A stretch of DNA of 64,000 bases from Omphiscola glabra (lineage: Eukaryota > Mollusca > Gastropoda > Lymnaeidae): contig OZ024810.1 of the NCBI GenBank assembly GCA_964017045.1, forward strand, positions 13,565,342-13,629,341, read 5' to 3'. This document shows positions 27,366 through 37,689 of the stretch, piece by piece. Under the pieces are notes generated by a model. That model was not told the DNA's origin. It did not search any database and saw nothing but the letters and a program-made list of their open reading frames with translations. Every line of letters starts with the position of its first letter. Within the stretch, counting starts at the first letter, position 1. The translations under genes were made by a program, and so were the position numbers.

Positions 27366-28104
27366 GTTAGAAATTTTATTTTTTCAAATGCCAAGAGTAA
27401 TTTAAAAATTTTTGACATTTAATGTACAATTTAAAGATACTAATAAAACTAATAAACAACTAAATTGTTTCTTAGTTAAAACCTGGCCAACCTGCTCATT
27501 ATTTTGTTGAAACACACACGTCTGTGACCAAAGGAAATTTTTTTAGATTCAGGTCTTTTGCATTAATGGGTAGAAGGGCCTCGATGATTCTGTAGAAAAT
27601 AAAAATTAGTGCCAATCAGGTTAATCTGTCAGTAAATAGGTCAAGGCATTAAAGCTTAACACAACGTAAACGTCTTCATGTTTTAATGACAAGTTCCCAA
27701 GATTTTTTCAATAAACAAATTGTGACTACTTACGTCGGTGTGACCTTGTGGCTATAAAATGCCACCATCCGGTCAATAAGACATTTACTGGCATCTCCCC
27801 ACGAGCCTTGGTCCAGTTGTCCGATCAAATTCAGCCATTGGATCTTCATCACCAGACATGGACATTTTTCATTGACTATGCATTCATTCAGTGATAGCAA
27901 TGAAAATTGCTGGAGGGTTGGTACTACTTCCATAGCTGAGAAATTGTAAATACTTACAAATAGCATTTTACTTACATTAGCATATTGATCAAGACAAACA
28001 GAGAGTAAACGATATGTAATTCCACACATAAATCGCTTTACAACCAAGAATTTCAATGTTGCCATATCGAAATTTTACAAAGTCAAACCAAATAAGAAAT
28101 AATA

Positions 28105-28170
28105 GTCTATAATATTGTAGTAAGGGGCCTAGCTGTGTGCAAAATATTGCAGTAAGGGCGTAGCTACGGT
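28105..28170. repeat. Two-unit 'agctacgcc' repeat 5' of copy B
   Basis: Two units of a sequence that reads, in the gene's sense, agctacgcccttactgcaat followed by att, and agctaggccccttactacaa followed by tatt. They lie about 170-240 bp 5' of the start codon. The same pair occurs 5' of copy C (56265-56325) and a multi-unit version 5' of copy D (62130-62412). Confidence 0.6.
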
Positions 28171-28689
28171 ACCTACCGCTTTGGTCCGGCCAAGACTTTG
28201 CATATCCATGCAACACAAAAAGCTCAGCAGTTGATCGAAAATACCACTCTGAAGTTCAATGCAAGTAGGCAATGATGGAAATATCGAGCGCCATCTGAAA
28301 TTATAGTTATATATTTAACATTTCTTCCCGTGTTTTACAAATGCAACGTGTTTGCCTTGCCCCCAGCTAGTACTTTAGATAGTCGAATGGTCTTGTTCTT
28401 TACACTTTACACACTTGGGGCAAAATAAATGTATTGTTATGAATACGGTCGATAAATCAAGTAGGTTAAGGGCCAAAGATTCAATACTTTCCACAATGGC
28501 GTAGCCATGGTAAGGGCCGATAGGTGAGGTCGAAGAGATCTGTCCCCTACCCATCAAAGATTCTGTATTTCAAAGCAAATGACAGCCCTAAAAAATATAA
28601 AAAATTGGCCAAGAGTGGACCTCCCCCCCCCCAACCTCACTTCACCATATTTTTATGCCATTGTCTTGCTGCCATTCTTCTTTCGAATG

Positions 28690-29312
28690 TCACGTTTAAG
28701 ATGACATGTTTGAGATGACATGTTTGAGATGACATGTTTGAGATGACATGTTTGAGATGAAATGTTTGAGATGACATGTTTGAGATGACATGTTTGAGAT
28801 GACATGTTTGGGATGACATGTTTGAGATGACATGTTTGAGATGACATGTTTGAGATGACATGTTTGAGATGACATGTTTGAGATGACATGTTTGAGATGA
28901 CATGTTTGAGATGACATGTTTGGGATGACATGTTTGAGATGACATGTTTGAGATGACATGTTTGGGATGACATGTTTGAGATGACATGTTTGAGATGACA
29001 TGTTTGAGATGAAATGTTTAAGATGACATGTTTGAGATGACATGTTTGAGATGAAATGTTTAAGATGACATGTTTGAGATAATATGTTTGAGATGAAATG
29101 TTTAAGATGACATGTTTGAGATGACATGTTTGAGATGAAATGTTTAAGATGACATGTTTGAGATGGCATGTTTGAGATGACATGTTTGAGATGAAATGTT
29201 TAAGATGACATGTTTGAGATGACATGTTTGAGATGAAATGTTTAAGATGACATGTTTGAGATGAAATGTTTAAGATGACATGTTTGAGATGAAATGTTTG
29301 AGATGACATGTT
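28690..29312. repeat. 15-bp minisatellite in copy B 5' flank
   Basis: About 41 units of 15 bp (gatgacatgtttgag), with variants gatgaaatgtttgag and gatgaaatgtttaag that alternate regularly in the right half. The matching place 5' of copy C (56832-56853) has a single unit. Multiple overlapping minus-strand open frames (up to 218 codons) are artefacts of a period divisible by three. Confidence 0.95.
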
Positions 29313-29557
29313 GATTTTTACTTATAGGTTCCATGAATGCTTGCAGTTTGCTGGCTAAGGTCACTCTAGTCTATTAATATATACTGACTTATATAAACCA
29401 CCGATGAAGTCATTTGTAATCTGTATACGTGTGTGTTTGAGTTGATGAAGGACATATCTATATTTCTTGTAAAATAGCTTATCAATTTCACACGTTTTTA
29501 GTGTAGACTAAGTTTTTTGGAGATTGCATCGACTAAATAATTTTCTTTTGTTGATGA

Positions 29558-30225
29558 AGTCCATTGAAGCCATTAGAGCCATTGACGCCATTGAAGCCAT
29601 TAATGCCACTGAAATCATTCAAGCCATCGAAGCGACTGAAGCCATTGACTCCACTGAAGCCATTGACGTCATTGAAGTCATTGAAACCATTGAAGCCATT
29701 GACACCATTGAAGCCACTGAAGCCATTGACACCAATGAAGCCATTAAAGCCAATGAAGCTATTGACGCCATTGAAGCCATTGACCCCATTGAAGCCACTG
29801 ACGCCATTGAAGCCATTGACGCAATTGAAGCCACTGACGCCATGGAAGCCATTGACGCATTCGAAGCCATTGACACCATTAAAGCCATTGAAACCATTGA
29901 AGCCATTGAAGCCACTGGAGCCATTAAAGCCATCGAAGACACTGAAGCCTTTGAAATCAATGAAACCATTGTAACCATTTAATCCATTTAAGCCACTGAC
30001 GCCATTAAAGCCATTAACGTCATTGAAGCCATTGACACTACGGAAGCCACTGAAGCTATTGACGTAATTGAAGCCCCTGAAGCCATTGACGCCATTGAAG
30101 CCATTGACGTCATTGAAGCCATTGACGCCATTGAAGCCATTGAAGCCATTGACGTCATTGAAGCCATTGAAGTCATTGACATCATTGAAGCCATTGACGC
30201 CACGGAAGCCATTGAAGCCTTTGTT
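29558..30225. repeat. 9-bp (GCCATTGAA)n minisatellite in copy B 5' flank
   Basis: About 70 units of 9 bp based on gccattgaa, with gccattgac, gccactgaa and related variants. The same array 5' of copy C (57095-57290) has about 20 units. It keeps several frames open on both strands, giving simple-sequence peptides (EAI, PLK, MAS). I regard these as non-coding unless transcript evidence says otherwise. Confidence 0.95.
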
Positions 30226-30394
30226 GCATTTCTTATTTTTTTAAATTTAAAAATGTATATCTTTTTACTAAATAGTGAAATTATTTTTGAAAGGCATACT
30301 TACATTTCGTACTTCACTTGAAAGAGTTTGACATGACATAGCGCCTTGAATAAACAACACCAAAAGGCATAATTTTACTTACACTTACACATCC

Positions 30395-30900
30395 TTTAAA
30401 AATGTAATATCGAGCATTTGGTGTTGAGGCTGAAAAAATTGACAAATCATGCATACAAGTGTGAATCCCAATGGTGCTCCCCCTTGAACCCTTGCCACCA
30501 AGGCTTGCAACCGCACATTTTTCCACGCCCATGAACTATATTAATATTCTAATGACTCGCCCTCCTTTACAACACAGACTAATTTTACCAATTGTTTCAC
30601 AAAGACAAAAGAAAATATTACGCACAAAGCGCAATCCACTTATGTTTATAGAGAATCTCATTTAGCGCAGTTATCGGGAATTTTCCCATTGAAAAAACTG
30701 GAAAAACGGATTTTTGGTGTTTGGGGTAGGTCTGTAGGGCTGGAAAATCAATAAAATATGTCGTCATTGGGAACGAGTCAATGTCCTAAGTTTCACATCG
30801 AAACCTAGACGGGAAGTGGGTCAGTTAGGGCTCCGTCGATGTTGACAGCCAGCCAGCCACGAGGGGAAAAAAGTGAATTTAATATAAAAGATTTAAAAAG
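30395..30900 (+). repeat. Dispersed repeat family U, copy in B 5' flank
   Basis: Collinear with 57465-58100: aatatcgagcatttggtgtt, a cccccttg block, ttccacgcccatgaactat, atctcatttagcgcagttat and agccagccagcc. It continues into a block (31180-31425) that appears inverted at 35480-35725, and into a final block (31440-31510) that ends in a TA microsatellite. Confidence 0.7.
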
Positions 30901-31179
30901 ACATTGATGCAGCATGTGTAAAGTGACTCAGCAAAGTTTTGCGAGCCTCTGTATTAGGATATTAACCATAGAGGATTTCGGTAAATAATCGCTTCATTAA
31001 AATATACTAGCGTTTTTTTCCCATCCGCACTTTATGTAAACTTAAAAGAGGATTGCATTGTTGATTGTCTCTTGTGGTAGACAACATAACAAAAGCCGTC
31101 AGTTCATAAAATACACGATTTATTGTAAATATTCTACCCGCTACTCAAGGACAAGGGGGCAGGCCATTAAGTATGGGAT

Positions 31180-31425
31180 CCCCTTCCAAAAAGAGAAAAA
31201 AAGAATTCTTTTTAAAATGGATGAAGAAAACTAGTTCTATCAGAGGCAGATAGCCCCCATTCAGTCTACGTTGTACGCTACAGCCACTACATGAGCTAGT
31301 GTTAAATCTCATCAGGACATGAGGTTACGTTCAGTTAAAAAAATTTATTGTTTTTAGTTCGTAGCCTGCATAGAATCTTTCCATTCATTGTGTCTTACAT
31401 GTCCAATCAGAGCCCTGTAATTGAA
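31180..31425 (+). repeat. Inverted repeat arm Z, left
   Basis: Contains ctagttctatcagaggcaga, aatctcatcaggacatgagg and tggaaag-complement text that reads in reverse complement at 35480-35725. Landmarks are in the same order when inverted; small indels separate the two arms. Confidence 0.8.
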
Positions 31426-31504
31426 ATAAGGAGTCCGTAGCTTATGATAATTTTGCCAGTGTGTTCATACGGCTATGGTTGCTATTTTTTAACATAAATA
31501 TCGT

Positions 31505-31512
31505 TTTATATA

Positions 31513-31545
<33 letters not shown>

Positions 31546-31546
31546 G
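31505..31546. repeat. (TA)n microsatellite
   Basis: A run of TA dinucleotides with one or two interruptions. It marks the end of a family U copy; the U copies at 34.45 and 58.43 kb end at TA runs as well. Confidence 0.9.
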
Positions 31547-31549
31547 TTT

Positions 31550-32570
31550 GAACAATAAGCTTTATGTCGATAAACAATATGCTTAAAGTGTGTTATGATG
31601 AAAATGTAGATAAACTCTAAACATTTACACCCGTCAGTCTGCTCTCTTAGTTCCACAATTCGTAGCAATGCACCGCAGTTGAAATTTCATTTGACTTTAT
31701 TTCACTCACCACTTCAATGAAATGAGTAAGACAACAATTTACTGTCAAACGCACTTATTACAACCTCGGTTAATTTGCCAACCTTATTAAATCAAAGTTT
31801 TTCAATTGGTATTTGTCTTAGCATTTTCTCATCGGCTATGAAATTTCTTTTATGTCGCCGAACCCAAATTTCTCGGCCACAAAAGGGGACCAAATTTACC
31901 ACTTAACGTCGGTTATCGCGAGCCCCGTAACCAATCGTCAGCTTTTGAACTCCGCAAGAAGAAATTGGAGAAAACAAATAAACACATTTGCATATTTAAT
32001 TTTTTTTTAAAATTCTTTAAATAAAAGCGTAAAAAATCCCCATATTGGTTGTTATTTGGAGTTGCCCGATTTTAATGTATTTGACATGGTTGGAAAGCTT
32101 GTTATTTCTGGTTCCAGATAACTATTGCTTATCGTCATAAAAAAAACTACGCAAGCAACCGAACGTTTCAATCGCCTTCAATTCAAAGCAAACGTTTGTA
32201 TTTTCCTAACCTACTTCGTGTATCACAAGATCTAGCCTTGACCTTTGAATAAAATAAGCGTTTTGATTAGTTCCAATGTCGGGCTGTTGTTTTTCATAAC
32301 TTTTTCCGATCGCTTTTAAATCAAAGCTGGAGTTTGTTGTGAGAAGAAAGAAGAGGGACAGTTGGTGTTGTATGAAGATTTATATTGTGTTGATACATCA
32401 TCAAGAAAAAGAAGATTTTGTTATCCAGAGTTAGTAATTGAAATTCATAAGTCATAATTTCCAAGTGTTTTCAGATTTTGTGAGACGTAAGTCTTATTCT
32501 GAATGTGGCTAATAAATTATCAGTCACTATTTGAACCATTTCACCTCCGAAAATTATTTACAGAGAGATA
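31550..32570. other. Intergenic stretch, no gene recognised
   Basis: AT-rich sequence between the TA run and the 216-bp duplication. I see no open frame with family motifs, no tandem repeat and no transposon end. Confidence 0.5.
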
Positions 32571-32574
32571 GTAC

Positions 32575-32999
32575 AGTGACACTTCCATAGACTGTCCCTC
32601 TCCAACTTGATGTCTACTGATGACAAACTATTCAAGACTGTCCTAAATGTTCTAAAATTATTACTTTGTGAAATAACATTTAAAAATTATTGCTGCTTTG
32701 ATATCACATAAATATTGCCATTTAGAATGTTATGTATGGTGGATTTTTGTAAGATTTAACCGCTTAAAAAAAATCCAATGGACACATAAAAGTGACACTT
32801 CCATAGACTGTCCCTCTCCAACTTGATGTCTACTGATGACAAACTATTCAAGACTGTCCTAAATGTTCTAAAATTATTACTTTGTGAAATAACATTTAAA
32901 AATTATTGCTGCTTTGATATCACATAAATATTGCCATTATGTATGGTGGATTTTTGTAAGATTTAACCGCTTAAAAAAAATCCAATGGACACATAAATA
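32575..32999. repeat. 216-bp tandem duplication
   Basis: A block beginning agtgacacttccatagactg at 32575 is repeated from 32791 almost without substitution; the second copy lacks about ten bases (tttagaatgt). The near identity points to a very recent duplication or an assembly artefact. Confidence 0.93.
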
Positions 33000-33404
33000 T
33001 TATCCCACAACATCTTCCGACCAAGATACATTACTACAACAAGATCTCTCGACCTAAGAATCATCCTACTAAAAGATCATTCATTTTTAGCACCTCCGTA
33101 CAGTTTGAGCTCAAGACACCTTACATAGCATAATACAAAAGGTATATCCACAAATGAACGTCTGTACAGCTCTTGATCAACGTCAATGAGAAAACAAAAT
33201 AAAACGTCTGTTATTGGTTTTCTTTGTTTATTTTCCTTTTTATTAGTTTGGCGATAACTTTTTTAAAAAAATGTTTGTAAGAAAATAAGTTAACATGTCA
33301 TACATAATTATCAGGTGACATTACCTGATATGACATTTTATTTAGATGACATAACCGGCTGAAATGCAAAAGGTTTGATTGGAGACGATATCTTAATGAT
33401 TATT

Positions 33405-33560
33405 TATTGAGATGAAATGACCATATAAGACATTATAATGAGATAATGAAATGACCATATAAGGCATTATAATGAGATAATGAAATGACCATATAAAACA
33501 TTATAATGAGATAATGAAATGACCATATAAGAAATTATAATGAGATAATGAAATGATGTG
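33405..33560. repeat. 34-bp tandem repeat, four to five units
   Basis: Units of 34 bp, aatgagataatgaaatgacc followed by atataagacattat, nearly identical. The corresponding place near 15380 has one or two loosely similar units, so the expansion is local. Confidence 0.88.
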
Positions 33561-33710
33561 CTCTGATATTAGAATTAGATGGCGTGAAGTCCTCCCGTCA
33601 AACCACTTAATAAGAAAGTTAGTTCATCTACACTGTTTTTTTGTCATTGAATTTTTTTTTAATTGATGCACTTAGAAAGATAAACTTGTATTGCGTTCAA
33701 ACTTGAGTCA

Positions 33711-33923
33711 CTAAATATAAATGCATAGGTCTGGAGTTAAACCAAGCGGTGAACATCTCACTGTCCATAAGAGCGTAGGGATGACATCGGAGGAGGAATG
33801 AAAGCAGGTGGTAGTGAATGAATATTTGCAGAGATGTCCGGATTCAGAGGCTGGCAAATGGGCTTGAATCAGTTTCTGAACATATTCATGGTTATATTTT
33901 TCGATGTTTTCAGAGCGAATCAT
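33711..33923 (-). other. 70-codon open frame, unrecognised
   Basis: Open from an ATG to a stop, with a coding-like look: E-N-I-E-K-Y-N-H-E-Y-V-Q-K-L near the start and less AT bias than its surroundings. It coincides with the ~200 bp absent from the related segment at 15.5-15.9 kb, so it may have arrived as a small insertion. I recognise no family; chance is possible. Confidence 0.25.
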
Positions 33924-34094
33924 AACTGAACTTTGCTACAGCCACTTCATATTAATTGCAATACATGACAAGTTTTACGCTAAATTCCAAATTGTTACAT
34001 TGATTGCCAAATCCTCAAGGGGTTTGAATAAAAGTACTACAGTAACGGCCTAACTTTTGCAAACGCAATTCAAAATGTCGTTATTTCAAAAACG

Positions 34095-34197
34095 TATGTT
34101 TGCTTTGAAATCCTAATATAAGAATGATCTGTGGTTGAATAAATCTCTCTATACATGAAGCACTCCCTTCAACCCCAAGAGTCCACTCTGTTGTAAT
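34095..34197 (-). pseudogene. Relic of LRR family exon 13
   Basis: The minus strand reads V-E-G-S-A-S-C-I-E-R-F-I-Q-P-Q-I-I-L-I-L, aligning with V-E-G-S-V-S-S-L-K-R-F-I-Q in exon 13 of copy B. The acceptor AG is changed to AA, and the rest of the exon is deleted or scrambled. Nothing resembling exons 1-12 lies between here and 41.4 kb. Either a lost gene copy or an extra duplicate of the 3' end of copy C. Confidence 0.6.
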
Positions 34198-34449
34198 TTA
34201 ATAAGACATTTTGGATTTAGAATTGGATTAGCAATATATTCTGACTAAATGTTACCTCTTTCTTTGAATAAACAGTAGAGCGCCAATGTTCCTCACACAG
34301 GTTAACTCAAAATTTCCATATCTATCGTCATAGTATTTTAATATTATTGTCCTAATTGTTTATCTAAGTTTAAATCAGAACACATTTTAAGCATATTGTT
34401 TATCGACATAAGCTTATTTTTCACACACGAATACAATATATATATACAT

Positions 34450-35330
34450 TCTTAATCATAAGTAAAACGATATTTATGTTAAGAAATAGCACCCATAGCC
34501 GGATTAGCGCACTGGCAAAATTAGCAAGACTATGGGCTACATGTCAATTAATAATTACATAATATTTGGGAGATCGTATAATAATAAGAAATTTAAAGAA
34601 ATGATCTTGAGATGCCACATGTAGCTACCATTTCATTAAAGGTCACGATATTGTGAGATAATGGAGCTTACGAGTTTGACTCGATGTGACTTGGTGTTGT
34701 TTAGTGTGCGGCTTAGTGTGACTTAGTATGACTTAGTGGGACTCTTAATTTCAACTTTGTTGTGTCTTTTATTTTGCGTTTTAAACCCTGTTTATTAAGA
34801 GCTGGCTGGCTGCCTGGGTTGTAAAATCTTCGGACGGCTAATTAACCCACTTCCCCTCAACATATATAGCTGAAACTTTGCACACGAACCTGACGACGAT
34901 GGCAGCAAATTATATAAAAAATTCAGCCCCACCCCCAACCTCTTCGTGCAAAAATCAGTCTTGAAAAAGTGGAAGATGAAGGAAATATCATAACATTGAT
35001 TTCACGAAATAAAATTTCCGATAACTGCGCCAAATGAAATTCGTAAAAATATCGTAAGTGCAATTGTCACGTAATATTTTCTTTTAGTTTTCTGAAATAG
35101 TTGGTGAAATTAATCTGTGCTGTAAACGGGTAGGTCATTACAATATTAAATTAGTTCAGGGGCGTGAAAAAAAAAGTACGGTTTGGATCAATGGGGGGGG
35201 GGGCACTAATTGGAATTCGTTTAAAGTGGGTTACTTGTATGCATGTTTTTCCAAATTTACAGCCCCTCCCCCCCCCCCAATGCTTCCATATTAAATTTTA
35301 TAAAGGATTTATACCAAAACCTTTGTTTTA
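34450..35330 (-). repeat. Dispersed repeat family U, inverted copy
   Basis: The reverse complement matches 57465-58440 in order: gcaccaatt-type block with G/C runs, gcgccaaatgaaattcgtaa, tgaaggaaatatcataacat, agctggctggctgcctgggt, gtgacttagtatgacttagt, atagccggattagcgcactg, and a TA-rich end near 34438. A further partial copy of the aatcttcggatagttaattg block follows at 35340-35430. Confidence 0.75.
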
Positions 35331-35479
35331 AGTGATTTTTTAATTGAATCCCTGATCCTAACTTCCCTTTTGTTCGCAGTTCACTGGCTCTTAAAATCTT
35401 CGGATAGTTAATTGACCAACTTCCCGTTTATTGATGAGAGCGGGAATTAAATATGTAGGCTTCTCGCCGGGCGCACTTC

Positions 35480-35725
35480 TTCAATAACAGGCCTCCGATT
35501 GGACATGTAAGACACAATGAATGGAAAGATTCCATGCAGGCAACGAAATAAAAACAATATATTTTTTGAACTGAACGTAACCTCATGTCCTGATGAGATT
35601 TAACACTAGCGTATGTAGTGAAAATTGCGTAGTACGTAGACTGAATGGTGCTAACTGCCTCTGATAGAGCTAGTTTTCTTCATCCATTTTAAATTTATTT
35701 GTTAATTTTTTTGGAAGAGGATGCC
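35480..35725 (-). repeat. Inverted repeat arm Z, right
   Basis: Reverse complement of 31180-31425, including gacatgtaagacacaatgaa, cctcatgtcctgatgagatt and cctctgatagagctagtttt. With the inverted U copy it makes the 30.4-35.7 kb region a large, partly rearranged inverted repeat. Confidence 0.8.
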
Positions 35726-35854
35726 ATACTTAATGCTCTTTTTAAATGACATGGATGAGATAAAAACGTTCTGATTAATAAATATTTCTCATTTATCTTC
35801 AAAACGGTATTGTTTTGTTTGGTTTTTTTCGTTTATTATTGATTGGTTTTTATT

Positions 35855-36095
35855 GTTGACTTTTATGTTCCATGAATGGTTTCAATTTCTTGGCAAATGT
35901 GACATTAGTCTATTAATATATACTGGAAGTATGAACCATGAGTGATGTGATTTATGATACGTAAATGTGTTTGAGTGATTTAAGATCCTATATATCAGAA
36001 ATAAATCTCGGTTTTACGCTGTCTAATTTTTAAACCAATTTTTGTTTGTTTGTTTGTTTGTTTTTTTTGAGATTGCATCGACTGAATTTTCTTCT
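35855..36095. repeat. Relic of the gene 5' flank, part 1
   Basis: Matches 29310-29560 (5' of copy B) and 56860-57100 (5' of copy C): gttccatgaatg, ctattaatatatactgg, gagattgcatcgactgaatt. At the point where B and C carry the 9-bp array, this copy has TTTG and ATTG microsatellites and a retroelement insertion. Confidence 0.7.
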
Positions 36096-36122
36096 CTTCT
36101 TTGATTGATTGATTGATTGATT
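36040..36122. repeat. TTTG and ATTG microsatellites
   Basis: A (TTTG) run near 36044-36062 and a (GATT) run near 36102-36122. The second adjoins 'gagtacttatatagcgctca' and probably is the 3' tail of a minus-strand retroelement. Confidence 0.8.
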
Positions 36123-36320
36123 GGAGTACTTATATAGCGCTCATTCCATGCTATGATAGCATGCTCGCGGCGCTCCGATGTTAGATGTTCGAGAGGCCTC
36201 ACTGCTGCCTGTTAGGCGCACGTGAACTCCATCTCCCCATCTCCGGGTTTTCAGGATGATACAGGTTTGTGTGAATTACGTAGGTAGGTAAAATGGCGGC
36301 AAAGTGGTGCAAGGTAGTTA
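36100..36320 (-). mobile_element. Retroelement 3' end (SINE- or LINE-like), minus strand
   Basis: Read on the minus strand, the segment ends gagcgctatataagtactcc followed by (CAAT)n. This resembles the plus-strand element at 48510-48617, which ends in taccgcgctatataagacag and then (TAA)n. A shared GCGCTATATAAG terminus followed by a short tandem repeat is expected of retroelements using a related 3' recognition end. The boundary on the right is uncertain. Confidence 0.5.
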
Positions 36321-36452
36321 CATGTCGGGTGTACAAACTACATGTTTCACTATTGCGTTGTTGATTATACAGTAGTTTTTGTTAACATATATTTCAAACC
36401 TTCCTTTGGATTTGATGCTGTCGGTTGTTCCTTCGGCACGGAAAATGTTAAA

Positions 36453-36707
36453 TTAGTCCAGTGCCACTGCTGAATCTGGTAACGTTTCGTTAAGCCATGT
36501 ATCTGTCAGGCACATTAAAGAGCTCATACGAAATTGATAGAAATCCTTACAGAAACAACCCACGTCATCCATCCTGTTACGTAGTGATCCAACGTTTCCC
36601 AAAACAACATGTGGAAGAAAGTCTCGCTGTCCTATGTTTCCGCATTTGAAACGAATGCCTCCCCTTCTTCTCTGCTTTCTTCCTCTCAGTCGTGAATTGG
36701 TCGCCAT
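36453..36707 (-). mobile_element. Non-LTR retrotransposon endonuclease N-terminal fragment
   Basis: An 84-residue minus-strand frame contains G-N-V-G-S-L-R-N-R-M-D-D, then S-S-L-M-C-L-T-D-T-W-L-N-E-T-L-P-D-S. These are the first two conserved segments of apurinic-like endonucleases in jockey/CR1/Rex-type elements (N-V-x-S-L-x-N-K and E-T-W-L). A basic run (R-G-R-K-Q-R-R-R) precedes them, as is common. The frame then stops, so this is a truncated relic, inserted in the 5' flank relic of the LRR family. Confidence 0.65.
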
Positions 36708-36769
36708 TTGTTGTTGACATGGCGGAAGTTTACAAAAATGGCGGAAGTGACATGTTTATACCAGGCTGA

Positions 36770-36950
36770 CTATTTTGATATCCGAAGTCCGATGAAGCTG
36801 TTGACACATGTCTTACCGTTTTTAAATTTAAAAAAAATGGATAATTTTCTACTGAATAGTGAAAGGGAAATGTATATTCTTGAGAAGCATATTTAGCTTA
36901 CGCACTTCACTTTGATAAACTTTGACATGATACAACGACATGAGTAGCCA
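36770..36950. repeat. Relic of the gene 5' flank, part 2
   Basis: Matches 30230-30360 and 57300-57420: ttaaatttaaaaaaaatgg, ctactgaatagtgaaa, gaagcatatttagcttacgc, acttcactttgataaacttt and gacatgata. With part 1 it brackets the retroelement insertions. Confidence 0.65.
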
Positions 36951-37214
36951 GCCCTTAACAAAGACAGCCCTACTTTGAAAAGTAACTAAAGATTATCTTT
37001 TGAAAAATGCGTTAGTCTGTACGGAGATCAAGAAAATCTCTGGGACATCAAGAATTCCAATTATGCTAATCTAAATACGATGTCTGTAGCTATTAAGGGG
37101 ATTGGTGGAGTCTAATATGGATTATTACGTTTATTCTACTGTACTTTACATTTTATACTTAACTTTAAAATTTAATATTTATTATTTAACAATAGTTATG
37201 TACATATATTGCCT

Positions 37215-37666
37215 GCCGGTTTGTGAATTTAACGTCCGATATTAAACACCGCGAAAACGGACTAATCAAGAAAGCTAGGAACATAACACAAACTAAACAT
37301 CCTTCACTTGAAGAACTATTGGAAGAAAGATATTATTGTAAAACTAAACACATTTTGGATGATACATCCCACCCTCTTCATCGCATATACTTAGGATCGG
37401 ACCGTTCGGGACGAATTCTTTCCGTCAGGGAGAGGACTGAAAGATATAAAGATTATTATGTTCCCAATCTGTACGAACTTACCAGCGTCCTTCCCCTGAA
37501 GTCGCAAATCTTAATGAGAACTAATAAGTCCCTGATATGGCTAAGAGAATTCACTGAACGGCTGTCTTTTTACATACATGATTTTATAAACATTTATGAC
37601 GAAAAGGCAAGTCTTTTGCGTTTGATTATATTGCTTTATTTTCCATCGCATTTCAGTTTTTTATGA
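37215..37666 (+). mobile_element. Probable LINE C-terminal domain fragment
   Basis: A 147-codon frame contains T-S-H-P-L-H-R-I-Y-L, R-S-G-R-I-L-S-V and R-T-E-R-Y-K-D-Y-Y-V-P-N-L. The order H-P-L-H, S-G-R and R-T-x-R-[FY], with V-P or I-P after it, is typical of the region after the reverse transcriptase in several invertebrate non-LTR elements. No RT domain is left upstream. A short host-gene fragment cannot be excluded. Confidence 0.45.
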
Positions 37667-37689
37667 TAGCATAACATTTTTTTTTAAAG

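Larger units (their letters stand above)
16010..27933 (-). pseudogene. LRR (RNI-type) gene, copy B, 13 exons with two frameshifts
   Basis: Exons on the minus strand: 27734-27933, 27492-27589, 26723-26873, 26175-26258, 25822-25965, 23836-24231, 23592-23725, 22965-23154, 21602-21679, 20985-21095, 20403-20491, 19127-19264, 16010-16234. Splice sites and phases match copies A and C. Two lesions break the frame. Exon 2 is 98 bp instead of 96 because of an extra GT in a short GT run near 27515. Exon 6 is 396 bp instead of 406 because ten bases are missing near 23931-23936. Exon 6 otherwise differs from copy C at only a few residues, so loss is recent. LRR content is as in copy C. Exon 13 ends at a TAA shared with C. 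A sequencing error could explain the 2-bp change but hardly the 10-bp one. An ATG at 28065 is in frame with the start used here, so the N-terminus could be 44 residues longer. Confidence 0.7.
33000..34100. repeat. Second copy of the gene 3' flank segment
   Basis: Parallels 14.95-16.0 kb: cgacctaagaatcatcc-type units, an internal 34-bp array, ttgatgcacttagaaagata, aacttgtattgcgttcaaac and tttgctacagccactt, leading to an exon 13 relic. About 200 bp at 33730-33920 is extra relative to the other copy. Confidence 0.65.

Noticed and set aside
28637..29309. Open frames up to 218 codons on the minus strand
   Set aside because: Pure translation of the 15-bp array in three frames; no unique sequence.
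29524..30212. Overlapping frames of 72-152 codons on both strands
   Set aside because: By-products of the 9-bp array; the same occurs at 57053-57428.
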